Assembly (NCBI GenBank): GCA_012744275.1
Contig: JAAYIE010000080.1
Span: forward strand, 1 to 43,289
Length of the DNA: 43,289 nt
Reading direction: 5' to 3'
From: Desulfobulbaceae bacterium
GTDB lineage: Bacteria; Desulfobacterota; Desulfobulbia; Desulfobulbales; Desulfobulbaceae
Below are positions 34,313-42,636 of the stretch, piece by piece (within the stretch, counting starts at the first letter, position 1; the number at the start of each line of letters is the position of its first letter). The position numbers and the translations under genes were made by a program. The notes beneath the pieces are model-generated. The model was not told where the DNA came from, ran no database searches, and saw only the letters and a list, made by a program, of their open reading frames with translations.

Positions 34313-35107
34313 TCAGAAACGAAGCAATGCAGGCAGGCTGTTAATACCACCCAGGTAAAAAAAGCGGCCCAGGCCAATGGTAAAAATCAGGCAGCCGTAT
34401 AGGCTGTGTTCTACCGATGCGACCAGGGTTGAGCGGGTTCTCTGATAAGTACGGGCAAAAAGAAAGCTGCCGAAAAAGGTGAGCAGCACAGCAACCCAAT
34501 TACGGTAAATGACATGCGCCATGGCAAAGGCCAGCGCATTGGTCAACAGCAGTATCCCGGGTCGTTTGCAGATATCTTGGTATCGGTGGAGGAAAAATGT
34601 GCGGAAGATCAGCTCCTGCGGATACACGGACAAGAGTGGGTAGAGCAGCATCACGGCCAGCCACAGACCTGGATGCTGCCGCGGCAGAGCAAAAAGCGAG
34701 TCAGGCAACACCAGAAGCAGGAAGAGATACAGGATCAGAGCCACCACAGCCAGGCGCACGAGCATGGGGAGCAGTATGGACCGCCACCAGCTGCGACTAA
34801 GGCGGCCACAGTGATCAAAGCGGTCAATGCAACCCGCGGCTTGCAAGATCATGGCCTGGTTAAACCATAATTGTGCCCGGTCAAAACTCGCATCTGCCCG
34901 CAGCACAAGCCAAACGAGGCCCGCAGCCGGCCACAGCACCAGCCACAAAGGTATTGCAGGTGCAAGCACCAGCAACCAGGGCAGAGCAAAAAAGATCGCG
35001 ATCATCTCAAGCATCCGGGCCCTGGCTTTGGCGGCCACAGGGCTGTCTGCACCGAATGCCACCCCGCCCTGCTCCACTTGAGAGCGGCTGTTGCCTTCCG
35101 GCTTCAT
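34313..35107 (-). CDS. CPBP-type intramembrane protease
   Basis: Predicted 264-residue membrane protein with about seven hydrophobic helices, last gene of the RiPP cluster. It resembles the CPBP/Abi family: the usual EExxxR motif appears as QELIFR (Q164, E165, R169), the second motif His is in FAMAHV (H198), and a third lies in VEHSLYG (H234). CPBP proteases process or protect against peptides, and members occur in bacteriocin and other RiPP loci. The Gln in place of the first Glu could weaken catalysis. Its ATG overlaps the B2 stop as ATGA. Possible roles are maturation, export or self-immunity; none is shown by sequence alone. Confidence 0.75.
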   Translation of the reverse strand: MKPEGNSRSQVEQGGVAFGADSPVAAKARARMLEMIAIFFALPWLLVLAPAIPLWLVLWPAAGLVWLVLRADASFDRAQLWFNQAMILQAAGCIDRFDHCGRLSRSWWRSILLPMLVRLAVVALILYLFLLLVLPDSLFALPRQHPGLWLAVMLLYPLLSVYPQELIFRTFFLHRYQDICKRPGILLLTNALAFAMAHVIYRNWVAVLLTFFGSFLFARTYQRTRSTLVASVEHSLYGCLIFTIGLGRFFYLGGINSLPALLRF

Positions 35108-35547
35108 GATGCGCTCCTGCTGCGGACTGCTCCTTTCTGATCCACATTAACCCAATAGAGTACGCCCTCCCCACCCTGACCCAAAAATTCCGGATAACTT
35201 AGGCTGGAAGCTGCTTCCAACTCGTTGAACACCTTGCCCTTTGCGCTCAACCAGCAGTGTCCGCGCAGTTCCTGGTGCGGGCCAAGGCCCATCAGGCCAA
35301 TGTTGAGTTGCACTGGCACTCCTTTTTTTCTGAGCAGCACGGCCAATGGGTAGGAACGATAAAAGCAGGCATGCCGGCTTTTGCCGGCAAGCAGAGTGGT
35401 CAGCCGGTTCACCCGGGCAACGAGTTTATTCTGCTCTTCCAGGCTAGCCTGCACAGTGGCCACCGGCGGCAAACGCAAGGCTGTACCGCCACGCTTGCGC
35501 ACCAGCATGGCTTGAAGCAGTATCAGCAGGGTTTGCAGCGCAAGCAT
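35104..35547 (-). CDS. Lasso-type B2 leader peptidase (transglutaminase-like)
   Basis: Predicted 147-residue protein of the PF13471 'lasso peptide biosynthesis B2' family, a cysteine protease of transglutaminase fold that removes the leader peptide. The nucleophile block is HACFYRSYPLAVLLRKKGVP (C61 with the RSYPL segment), and the histidine block is GHCWLSAKGKVFNE (H97). The usual third-residue Asp may be replaced by Glu109. An N-terminal hydrophobic stretch precedes the core. It sits 35 bases after the radical SAM gene and overlaps the CPBP gene. It normally works with a PqqD-like B1 protein such as the one at 42723-43028. Confidence 0.85.
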   Translation of the reverse strand: MLALQTLLILLQAMLVRKRGGTALRLPPVATVQASLEEQNKLVARVNRLTTLLAGKSRHACFYRSYPLAVLLRKKGVPVQLNIGLMGLGPHQELRGHCWLSAKGKVFNELEAASSLSYPEFLGQGGEGVLYWVNVDQKGAVRSRSAS

Positions 35548-35582
35548 GGGAATAAGGTGTGGTAAGGCTGCCAGCAGAGCAT

Positions 35583-36563
35583 TCAGGATCCACTTTTGGC
35601 CAAATCATGGGTGCGGTTAAAGGACTGCATGGCATGGGCAAGACAACCACCAGTGCATTGCCCCCGCCGTAAATACACGCAGCGCATGCACTCGGGCATA
35701 CAGCCAAAACTTTTATAGGGCGCAGTCTTCTTTTGAAAATCACGCACCATTGCGTTGCGGTCGCTGTAATCTTCAAAAGGTACATTCAAAACATCAGACA
35801 GGGGGAAGCAGTGCCAGGCCTGCATGTCTGGCCCCAAATCCAGAACAGGCTGGCACACAGTCTTGAAACCTTCGCTGCAGCGCGCAAGGATGGCAAATTC
35901 CTCATCAGAAAACATGCACATGGTCAGGCCGCAGTCAAAACCGATCAAAATATCTTGCTGTTCACAGGCCATGGCCATGGCGGCCAGGGCACGCCCAGTG
36001 GCCCGGTACTCACCTGGATGCAGATAGGTGTTGTCGTGTCCAACAATGGGCTGGGCAATACCGATGCGAATACGACGGCGCAATCCATAGCGGTTGATCA
36101 GATTGACTAAATACTCGTAGCTAAAGTCAGGAGAAGTGACAGTGATACCCAGTTGCACCTTTGGGCCCAGAGCTGCCAGAGCATAGTTCACCCGCTCTTT
36201 TTGTTGTGGGGTGTCGTGCTCATTGAGAGATACATTGGCCAGCAGAGAAAGCTGTTCCTGAGGCAGGGCAGCCAAAAAATCCGCCACCTTTGCAGGCATC
36301 ATGCAGTTTGAGAAAAGATGCACATGAAATCCACGTGCAAATGCGCGTTGTACGATTGCTTCCAGTTGCGGATGCAGAGTTGGCTCACCACCGAGCAGCC
36401 GCAATTTTTTGTCGCCTGAACGTTCCAGAAAATCCATGATCCCGTCGAGCTGATCCAGGCTCATGTGCCGGGCCGTATTCACGTTCTCCTTCTGACCTAT
36501 TTTAGCGCGGGCAAAACAAAAGGCGCACTTGCGGGTGCAGTAGTTGGTAATAAGCAGATTCAT
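35583..36563 (-). CDS. Radical SAM/SPASM peptide maturase (first)
   Basis: Predicted 326-residue radical SAM enzyme. The [4Fe-4S] cysteines lie in NYCTRKCAFCF (CX3CX2C), close to the N terminus, and LRLLGGEPTLHP is the GGE motif. The C-terminal Cys-rich block CMPECMRCVYLRRGQCTGGC fits a SPASM-like auxiliary cluster domain, common in RiPP maturases that form C-C, C-S or C-O cross-links. The ATG at 36563 overlaps the stop of the preceding B12-type gene as ATGA; an in-frame TTG at 36569 is less likely. Substrate is presumed to be the precursor at 42637-42726. Confidence 0.88.
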   Translation of the reverse strand: MNLLITNYCTRKCAFCFARAKIGQKENVNTARHMSLDQLDGIMDFLERSGDKKLRLLGGEPTLHPQLEAIVQRAFARGFHVHLFSNCMMPAKVADFLAALPQEQLSLLANVSLNEHDTPQQKERVNYALAALGPKVQLGITVTSPDFSYEYLVNLINRYGLRRRIRIGIAQPIVGHDNTYLHPGEYRATGRALAAMAMACEQQDILIGFDCGLTMCMFSDEEFAILARCSEGFKTVCQPVLDLGPDMQAWHCFPLSDVLNVPFEDYSDRNAMVRDFQKKTAPYKSFGCMPECMRCVYLRRGQCTGGCLAHAMQSFNRTHDLAKSGS

Positions 36564-38851
36564 GAGCAAAAGGTTTTGGTATCTGGTGGTGTGCGGGTGA
36601 CAGAGGCGCTTTCATCTGCCATAAAACAGGGCGGCTGATTGGGCACAACTGCAACCGTACTGGTGGTTAAACCAAGTGCCTGCAGACTGGCGCTTATTTG
36701 TGCAGATGGGTTGCCGCCAGTAGGGGTGCCGTACGCAGGTGCAAGCGCCAGGTGCAATACAGGGTCAGGCAGGCGCAGCCAGCACAGCTGGGGCAGCAGG
36801 CGACAAAACTCGCGCGCCAGCTGTTCCTGCCACTGTTTGGGCATGTCAGCTGCTGCTGAGGGAAGGGTCAGCATGGTGAGGCCTGTATCTGCAAGCTTGC
36901 GCAGACTGGTGCAGCAGGCCTCGGCATCCGGTTCCTGGGGCAAAAGCAGGATGATCTCGCTGAAGGGGCGAATCAGGGCAAAACCGGTCAGGCGATAGTT
37001 TTGGCTGAGATGAAAAAATGCCCGACTGTTTGTGGCATCATGCTGCGCGTTAATCTCCGCGTTTATATGTGCATCTGTGCCTGCAGTGGTCTGCATTTTT
37101 GCATACATGGCAGTGGCAGCAAAACTGCGGTAATGCCAAACTCCCCGATGCACCAGGTGCTGCACCCATTCTGCTTCAGCAAAGAGCCCCGGCGGGGCAA
37201 CCAGGCGCAGACGCGCTGGTGCATAGAGCTGCAGGCGGCCGATCAGCTGCATCAGGCTTTGTTTGTCCACCCTGTCGCCCACCACCAGTTCCACATCATC
37301 ATCCTGCAGTTCAACCAGCATGCCAGTCAAATCATCCGGCAATGCGGTTGTCTGGGCGCTTGCCCTGGTGCAGCCCGGACATTTATATGAACAGGGGCTC
37401 TGCAGAACAATGCGGGTAAGGCCACCGTATTCAGGGGCATGGCCAGGCAGCCAGGGTGCTTTGGTGTGGATGGCGCGGGCAGTGAGATTGTATCGCTTTT
37501 CCACCACCTTGGAAGCGGCCTGGGCCAGGGCAAAATCAGCCTCTGTCATCCAGCGGTTTGACCAGGCCCGATAGGGTGGCTCTTGATCAAAATGGTAGCC
37601 ATATTCCAAAGCGCGGTGCCGCAACTCCGTACCGTTGAGCAGGCAGAGTTCGTTGCAGAAAATGCGGGTGGGCTGCTCAAGCATTATACTTACCAGCCCT
37701 TGCAGATACGTGGCCAGGGTTTCTTCGGGCAGGCCGCAAATCAAATAAATATTAAAGGGTACCTGGGCCTTGCGCAGGCGAGCCAGGCCTGCCCGAAAAC
37801 GCTCGGGTTGCCAGGCGCGGTGAATGGCGCGGGCTGTGGGCTCGTGGGTGCTTTGCAGGCCTACATCAACAATGGTGCAGCTCTTCAGGCATTCAGCCAG
37901 CTCTTCACTGACCTGATGCGCATAAATTTCAACCGAAATGACCGTACGCGGATTCTTGCGTTGCAACTCTGCCAGCACCTGCGCCAATTCCCTTAAGCGG
38001 GCCGGATTACTGTTACAGAGGATGGGGTCCAGAATATGGAAATAACCGGCTCCCCGGGCTGCCATAAAGGCTGCCTCCTCTGCCAGTCTGGCCACAGAAG
38101 CGCTGCGCACCCTGCCCCTGCGGCCCCCTTCAAAACAAAAGCTGCAGCGATTGGGGCAACCCCGGGAACCTTCCAGCATCACCCCCAGCAAGTTACGCTG
38201 ATCGGGCTGAATAAGCCCGGCAAGAATCACCGACGGCAAATCATCCAGGTTATGCACGGTTTCAGCCGGCCTGCTCAGAACCGAAACACCCCGGCTGCGA
38301 TGGCGCAGGCCTGAAACAGCAGAAGGGTCGATCAAACGGTCGCAGCCGCCTTGCAGCCAGGCACGTAAAAATTGAACAAAGGGGATTTCACCCTCCCCTT
38401 CGATGAGATAGTCCAGCTCGGTCAGGTGCTGCAAAAAATCAACTGCCGAATCGGTCACCTCCTGACCACCGAAAAGGAAAAGTGCTTGCGGCAACAAAGG
38501 CCTGAGATGAAGCAGCAGCTCTTCCACCGGCATCCGGTTCCAGATATTGAGTGTCCAGGCAATGCAATCGGGCTGCCAGGCTGCCAGGCGAACAGCCAAG
38601 TCAGCCATGTTTTCTGTGTTGTCCACTTCCACATAGCGAATACTCACCTGGCTTGCCAAATCGCCCGTTTGCGCTGCAACCAGGGCAAGAATGCGCACAG
38701 CCAGGCTGTAGTAGCCCGGCATGTTTATTGCCACCAGAAGCACGCGCCTGCGGCCGTCTTGCGGCCAGGAAATATTTGGGCCGGAAATATCCAGATATTG
38801 CCAGCTCCCTTGATGGTCAGGGCTGGATGGGCTGCAGGTGATGTCGGACAT
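36560..38851 (-). CDS. B12-binding radical SAM protein with a second CX3CX2C motif
   Basis: Predicted 763-residue protein. Residues 35-165 resemble the cobalamin-binding domain of class B radical SAM enzymes (RRVLLVAINMPG and the ALFLFGGQEVT strand), though no DxHxxG motif is seen. The first radical SAM core uses C232, C236 and C239 in GSRGCPNRCSFC. A second CX3CX2C, C487, C491 and C494 in SPCSYKCPGC, begins another unit in the C-terminal third. The second core lacks a clear GGE motif, so it may bind a cluster without full radical chemistry. B12 radical SAM enzymes methylate unactivated carbons. The gene overlaps its neighbours by 1 and 4 bases. Confidence 0.85.
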   Translation of the reverse strand: MSDITCSPSSPDHQGSWQYLDISGPNISWPQDGRRRVLLVAINMPGYYSLAVRILALVAAQTGDLASQVSIRYVEVDNTENMADLAVRLAAWQPDCIAWTLNIWNRMPVEELLLHLRPLLPQALFLFGGQEVTDSAVDFLQHLTELDYLIEGEGEIPFVQFLRAWLQGGCDRLIDPSAVSGLRHRSRGVSVLSRPAETVHNLDDLPSVILAGLIQPDQRNLLGVMLEGSRGCPNRCSFCFEGGRRGRVRSASVARLAEEAAFMAARGAGYFHILDPILCNSNPARLRELAQVLAELQRKNPRTVISVEIYAHQVSEELAECLKSCTIVDVGLQSTHEPTARAIHRAWQPERFRAGLARLRKAQVPFNIYLICGLPEETLATYLQGLVSIMLEQPTRIFCNELCLLNGTELRHRALEYGYHFDQEPPYRAWSNRWMTEADFALAQAASKVVEKRYNLTARAIHTKAPWLPGHAPEYGGLTRIVLQSPCSYKCPGCTRASAQTTALPDDLTGMLVELQDDDVELVVGDRVDKQSLMQLIGRLQLYAPARLRLVAPPGLFAEAEWVQHLVHRGVWHYRSFAATAMYAKMQTTAGTDAHINAEINAQHDATNSRAFFHLSQNYRLTGFALIRPFSEIILLLPQEPDAEACCTSLRKLADTGLTMLTLPSAAADMPKQWQEQLAREFCRLLPQLCWLRLPDPVLHLALAPAYGTPTGGNPSAQISASLQALGLTTSTVAVVPNQPPCFMADESASVTRTPPDTKTFCS

Positions 38852-39897
38852 CAGTTCTTGGTATAGTAACGTCTGCGCAGATCCCGCAGTTCAGAGGCGG
38901 AAAAAAAGCCGATCAGTTGCCTGAAGGCGCGCTCAGGAGTTTCAGCCGCGTAGAGCATGTTCGCCTTAAGCTGCACATAGTTGGCCAAATCTGTCTGGCC
39001 AAAAAAGGGCTGTATCCAGGCCTGCAGCCGCCGGTTTTCAGAATCTTCCAGGGGAAAGCAGCTGCACCAGGCCCCTGCTCCCAAAAAGAACAGACTGCCC
39101 ACCAGGTGCAGGGTCAGGGCAAACATTCTGGATACCCGGTTCTGGCGGCACCACTCGGCAATCCACGCCCAATCCAATTGTTCATCCACCATAAAAAGGG
39201 CGATATCCAGCAGCTGCTTGAAGATAGTCAACTCGTGGTGGATAAAAGCATGCAAAATCAGGCCAATAAGTTCATACTCTCTGGAAAGCACCTGCAGACA
39301 ACCATCCTGGGTATGCAAGGTGGAACGGCTTTGCAGCCACTGCTCTGCATCAACACAGTCGCGATAGCGTTTGGCAGTTAACAGCGACCAGTGCAATTCC
39401 AGCACCACGCCTTCTATCTGCACCACATCCTGGCTGCGCAACTGCTCGCAGGGTTTGTAACCGGCAAGAGCCAAAACATGCAAGGTGTGCTTACGTGCCT
39501 CTGGCAGCAACAAAATATCCACATCGCGCATGCTGCGTTCTACTGGCGAAGCATAGTCACGGTTGGCCAGCACTACCCCACGCATGGCCACCGCCTCTAT
39601 ACCCGCATTATCCAGCAAGCTAAAGAGCTGTACCGTGGCCTTTAGGGCACGCAGATTTGCCACCAGTTCAGCCATGGCCTTTTTATGCCAGCGTGGCACA
39701 GCTTCAAAGAGGTGCTGGTTTGCAGCCGTTGTCCGGTAAAAAAGCCCTTCCAAACCATGGGCCTCCACCCAGCGACATATCAGCTGCATATCCAGTTCTG
39801 CAGGGATGATCGCAGCCATCTCCCGCTGGCGGGCGTATTCACCCAGGCTATGGCGCAGCCAGAGATGGGTGTTTTCTTTGACGGTTGCGGCGGTCAT
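38851..39897 (-). CDS. NTP_transf_5 nucleotidyltransferase-like protein
   Basis: Predicted 348-residue protein of the 'uncharacterised nucleotidyltransferase' family (PF14907). The diagnostic segment is AVAMRGVVLANRDYASPVERSMRDVDILL, holding the metal-binding D-x-D (MRDVDIL, about 130-136), followed by LELHWSLL. Such proteins occur in lasso and other RiPP clusters and may transfer a nucleotide or sugar-like group to the peptide. The frame extends further upstream, but the ATG at 39897 overlaps the stop of the radical SAM gene as ATGA and is preferred. The protein is entirely cytoplasmic by appearance. Confidence 0.85.
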   Translation of the reverse strand: MTAATVKENTHLWLRHSLGEYARQREMAAIIPAELDMQLICRWVEAHGLEGLFYRTTAANQHLFEAVPRWHKKAMAELVANLRALKATVQLFSLLDNAGIEAVAMRGVVLANRDYASPVERSMRDVDILLLPEARKHTLHVLALAGYKPCEQLRSQDVVQIEGVVLELHWSLLTAKRYRDCVDAEQWLQSRSTLHTQDGCLQVLSREYELIGLILHAFIHHELTIFKQLLDIALFMVDEQLDWAWIAEWCRQNRVSRMFALTLHLVGSLFFLGAGAWCSCFPLEDSENRRLQAWIQPFFGQTDLANYVQLKANMLYAAETPERAFRQLIGFFSASELRDLRRRYYTKN

Positions 39898-41393
39898 GGC
39901 GCACCACCTGCAGTAAGCGGTGCCGGCAGTGCTGCCGAACGGTAGCTGAGGCATGCGCCAATGCACTGACCGCGCTGCCCCAGGGGGCAATCGCAGCACT
40001 GCACCATAACAGGACTGTGCATGCGCCTGCTGATGTTGTCGGCAAAAAGCCCGGCCGCATCTTCAGGCCCGGCGCAGGCAGTGATGGGTATGCTTGAGCG
40101 TTCATTCAAGCCCAGGCAGGCAGAGAAGCGCAAGTCTGGATAAACAACCAGGTTGTTAGAAAAACCAAGGAGATAACTTGGGCACACGCAGGCAAGCGAA
40201 CCGTTTTCAAGAAAATGCCGGCCCACTTCCTCCGGCATAAAGCACATGGGATAGGGCTTGGACAACTGAATTTGCATGCCTTCAATTTTAGCCCTGTGCA
40301 CCAGGGTCTGCAGCAGCGGAGCAAAAGCAGCCAACTGTTGCATAGCAACAAAATTGTTGCCACGCTGGCTGTTGGGCATGGGAATGGCAATGCGTAACTC
40401 ACTGATGTTGCAGTCTTGGGCTACTTGAAGATGTTGCAGAGCATCATCCGTGGGGCTGGCAAAGTTACAGCGCAAAATCGCGTAGATGCCTGCCTGTCGC
40501 ACCTGCTGTGCCGTGTTGATGAAGCGTGCCAACAGGTTAGAATGCAAAACTTCCGGGGTCAGGTGCAGGGTCAGGCACAGGGGCGGATTGGCTAATATGG
40601 CGTCAAGTGCGGCTGTATCCATCAGGCCATTACTGGCCATGTAGTATTCCAAACCTGCAGCGCGCACCTGTGCTAGCAAGGCCGGAAAACGACTGTATCT
40701 GGAAGGTTCACCACCGGTCAAGCCAAGTCGGCTAAGGCCGTGCTGCTGCATCCAAGTTACAAGCGCCTCCACCTGGCCGGCGCTCGCTTCCCTTTCGCCA
40801 GACTCGGATTTATCTGCCCCGGCTATGCAGTAGGAACAGTGCAACTGGCACTGCATGGTTGGTGAAAAGGAAACCTGCCCGGGATACTGCTGTTTTTCCA
40901 GAGCAGCAGCAGCACGTTGAAGTTTCAGCGCTTCATCAGTGAGCCCGGCAGCCATGAAAAATGCGGCCAGTTCATCCCGCACCCCGGCAAAAAGGGCCAG
41001 ACGTTTTACAAAAAGGCTCCGGCTGCGGGTATCCGGCAGGCAATGGATTTGCTCTACGCATAAGCGATGCAAACTCTGTTGAGCATCCGTATTGTACGGA
41101 TTGCCACTTATCCAGGCGGGAAGCTCAATGTTAAGCCCTGATCCATTCCTGACTACATCTGCATTGGCTGAAAAAGACCAATACGTACCCTTTTGCCAGC
41201 GGGTGGGCAAAGCAGCAGTGGGCAGCAAGCCAAAGAGTAAACGCATGGCTGCGCTGGCAAGCACTGGTTGAGCGCTGGCTGCATATTCCAGCAGGTGCGG
41301 CACAGCTGCAGTCCCCTTTTGAGCGAGGCGTTCCATGGCGACCAGGGTGGCCATGACCTCCATGTTGTGCTGCTCAACCTGCATTCCTGCCAT
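39894..41393 (-). CDS. Radical SAM/SPASM peptide maturase (second)
   Basis: Predicted 499-residue enzyme. An N-terminal region of about 170 residues resembles a helical repeat or recognition extension. The radical SAM core then starts with C182, C186 and C189 in MQCQLHCSYCIAG, with the GGE motif in LGLTGGEPS. The C-terminal part holds Cys-rich SPASM-like blocks (ACVCPSY, SACLGL and CCDCPLGQRGQCIGAC). Such enzymes install cross-links or epimerise residues in RiPP precursors. The start codon has no strong ribosome binding site; ATG codons inside at 41384 and 41354 are alternatives. It is 71 bases after the HprK-like gene. Confidence 0.87.
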   Translation of the reverse strand: MAGMQVEQHNMEVMATLVAMERLAQKGTAAVPHLLEYAASAQPVLASAAMRLLFGLLPTAALPTRWQKGTYWSFSANADVVRNGSGLNIELPAWISGNPYNTDAQQSLHRLCVEQIHCLPDTRSRSLFVKRLALFAGVRDELAAFFMAAGLTDEALKLQRAAAALEKQQYPGQVSFSPTMQCQLHCSYCIAGADKSESGEREASAGQVEALVTWMQQHGLSRLGLTGGEPSRYSRFPALLAQVRAAGLEYYMASNGLMDTAALDAILANPPLCLTLHLTPEVLHSNLLARFINTAQQVRQAGIYAILRCNFASPTDDALQHLQVAQDCNISELRIAIPMPNSQRGNNFVAMQQLAAFAPLLQTLVHRAKIEGMQIQLSKPYPMCFMPEEVGRHFLENGSLACVCPSYLLGFSNNLVVYPDLRFSACLGLNERSSIPITACAGPEDAAGLFADNISRRMHSPVMVQCCDCPLGQRGQCIGACLSYRSAALPAPLTAGGAP

Positions 41394-41464
41394 GATTAAC
41401 GGTGCGTTTAAATGTAATTAAATGGTGCAATGAAAAGCTGTGTTGGCCGTGCTTATCTTGTTCA

Positions 41465-42484
41465 TCAACAAACTTTCTTGAGCGGATGCAGGTTCTGCAG
41501 CGCATCCATAAGCCACGGCCCTAGGGCTTGCGGGTTTGGCCCGCTAAACAAAGTGTAGGCTGGCAGTGTTTCAAGCGCTGAACTGCATACAGCCATGGCT
41601 GCGTGCGAAGGCCTTTGCCCCCGGGCAAAGGTGTGGGCATGGAGCAGCAGACCAAAGGCATGCTGTACAGACAGCGGTTGCAGCAGCGGTTTATCTCTGT
41701 CGATCTGTAAAACGCAGATGGCGTGCAAGGGGCAGGGTTCGTGCGTATAGGCCTGGCCATACACTGCATCGGCCGCAAGTACCCGCTTGCCATTGGGCAA
41801 TACAGTTTGTGTGGGAAGAGCACGAACAGCGTTTTCCAGTTCGGGAAAAAATGCAATGGTTTGCGCGCTCAGGTTCAGGGCCTCGGCAATGCCTTGCATG
41901 TGCGTGGTATTGTCAACTGTCTGTAGAGTAACCAGATCATCTGCCAACAGGCGCGCACCGCTGCGAAGCAGGGAAAGTGCCGTAGTGGTTTTGCCGCCAC
42001 CACTTTCAGCTAAAAGAAGAACACCATGGCCTGACGGTGTTTGCAGGGCGGCCGCATGCAGTAAAACCTTGTCCTGCACGGCAAAAAATTCGCGCAGAAC
42101 CGGCACCAGCACCGAGGAAACCGAAAGGGGTGTCAGCCCAGCTGTCCTCTTTTGGGCCAGGTAGTGCAGGTGTTGTGTGCCCGCATCCATCCAGGCGCAG
42201 TAGCGCGTCAGTTCGTTGGCAGCCAGTGCGGCGCAGTTGCCGGTATCGCCATACACAAGCTGAACTTCATCACTTTCAGGCAGGTTTACAACGTGGGCAA
42301 GCAGCCAGGCAGGCAGGTACCTGTTTAACGATGTTTCCTGTTCAAGCTGGCGTACGCAAAGGGTTACACCTGGCGCAGCGTTTTGCCGGGGCAGGCAGCG
42401 AAACATTTCGGCAATGGCCGCATGCGCGGGCGAGGCCTCTCCTTGCAGCAGGAAAGGCACGCCGCAGATGTTGACACAATCCAT
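41465..42484 (-). CDS. HPr-kinase-like protein of RiPP clusters
   Basis: Predicted 339-residue kinase-like protein. The Walker A loop is LLLAESGGGKTTTALSLL (about 157-173, K165), preceded by LLHAAAL and followed by LLADDLV (about 179-185). The order is that of HprK-related kinases found beside PqqD-like chaperones, which NCBI names HPr-rel-A, and of the lasso kinases that phosphorylate a precursor residue. Here the candidate targets would be the Ser, Thr or Tyr residues near the precursor C terminus. It is the first gene after the terminator, 36 bases beyond the T-run. Confidence 0.82.
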   Translation of the reverse strand: MDCVNICGVPFLLQGEASPAHAAIAEMFRCLPRQNAAPGVTLCVRQLEQETSLNRYLPAWLLAHVVNLPESDEVQLVYGDTGNCAALAANELTRYCAWMDAGTQHLHYLAQKRTAGLTPLSVSSVLVPVLREFFAVQDKVLLHAAALQTPSGHGVLLLAESGGGKTTTALSLLRSGARLLADDLVTLQTVDNTTHMQGIAEALNLSAQTIAFFPELENAVRALPTQTVLPNGKRVLAADAVYGQAYTHEPCPLHAICVLQIDRDKPLLQPLSVQHAFGLLLHAHTFARGQRPSHAAMAVCSSALETLPAYTLFSGPNPQALGPWLMDALQNLHPLKKVC

Positions 42485-42512
42485 TACCGTTTGGTTAGGG
42501 GCAAAACGAACT

Positions 42513-42546
42513 AAAAAAAAGCAGGAGCCGACGAGCCGACCCCTGC
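42513..42546 (-). terminator. Intrinsic terminator after the precursor gene
   Basis: On the minus strand a 10-bp stem GCAGGGGTCG/CGGCTCCTGC with a six-base loop is followed immediately by eight T. It sits 91 bases after the precursor stop and 28 bases before the HprK-like start. Partial read-through would give more precursor than enzyme, as in many RiPP operons. Confidence 0.88.
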
Positions 42547-42590
42547 ATCAATACATAAATCTACTACCAGCATCTGAGTACATCCAGGCT

Positions 42591-42609
42591 CCGGAACTGT
42601 CGGTTCCGG
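42591..42609 (-). other. Hairpin between the precursor gene and terminator
   Basis: A CCGGAAC/GTTCCGG stem with a five-base loop lies 28 bases after the precursor stop. There is no T-run after it. It may stabilise the short precursor mRNA or pause polymerase before the terminator at 42513-42546. Confidence 0.55.
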
Positions 42610-42636
42610 CCCGGAGGGTGGCAGGAGTGGCCAGGA

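Noticed and set aside
42547-42636. Second short precursor-like ORF after the poly-Tyr gene
   Set aside because: An 11-codon frame exists on the minus strand but has no ribosome binding site and no leader-like sequence.
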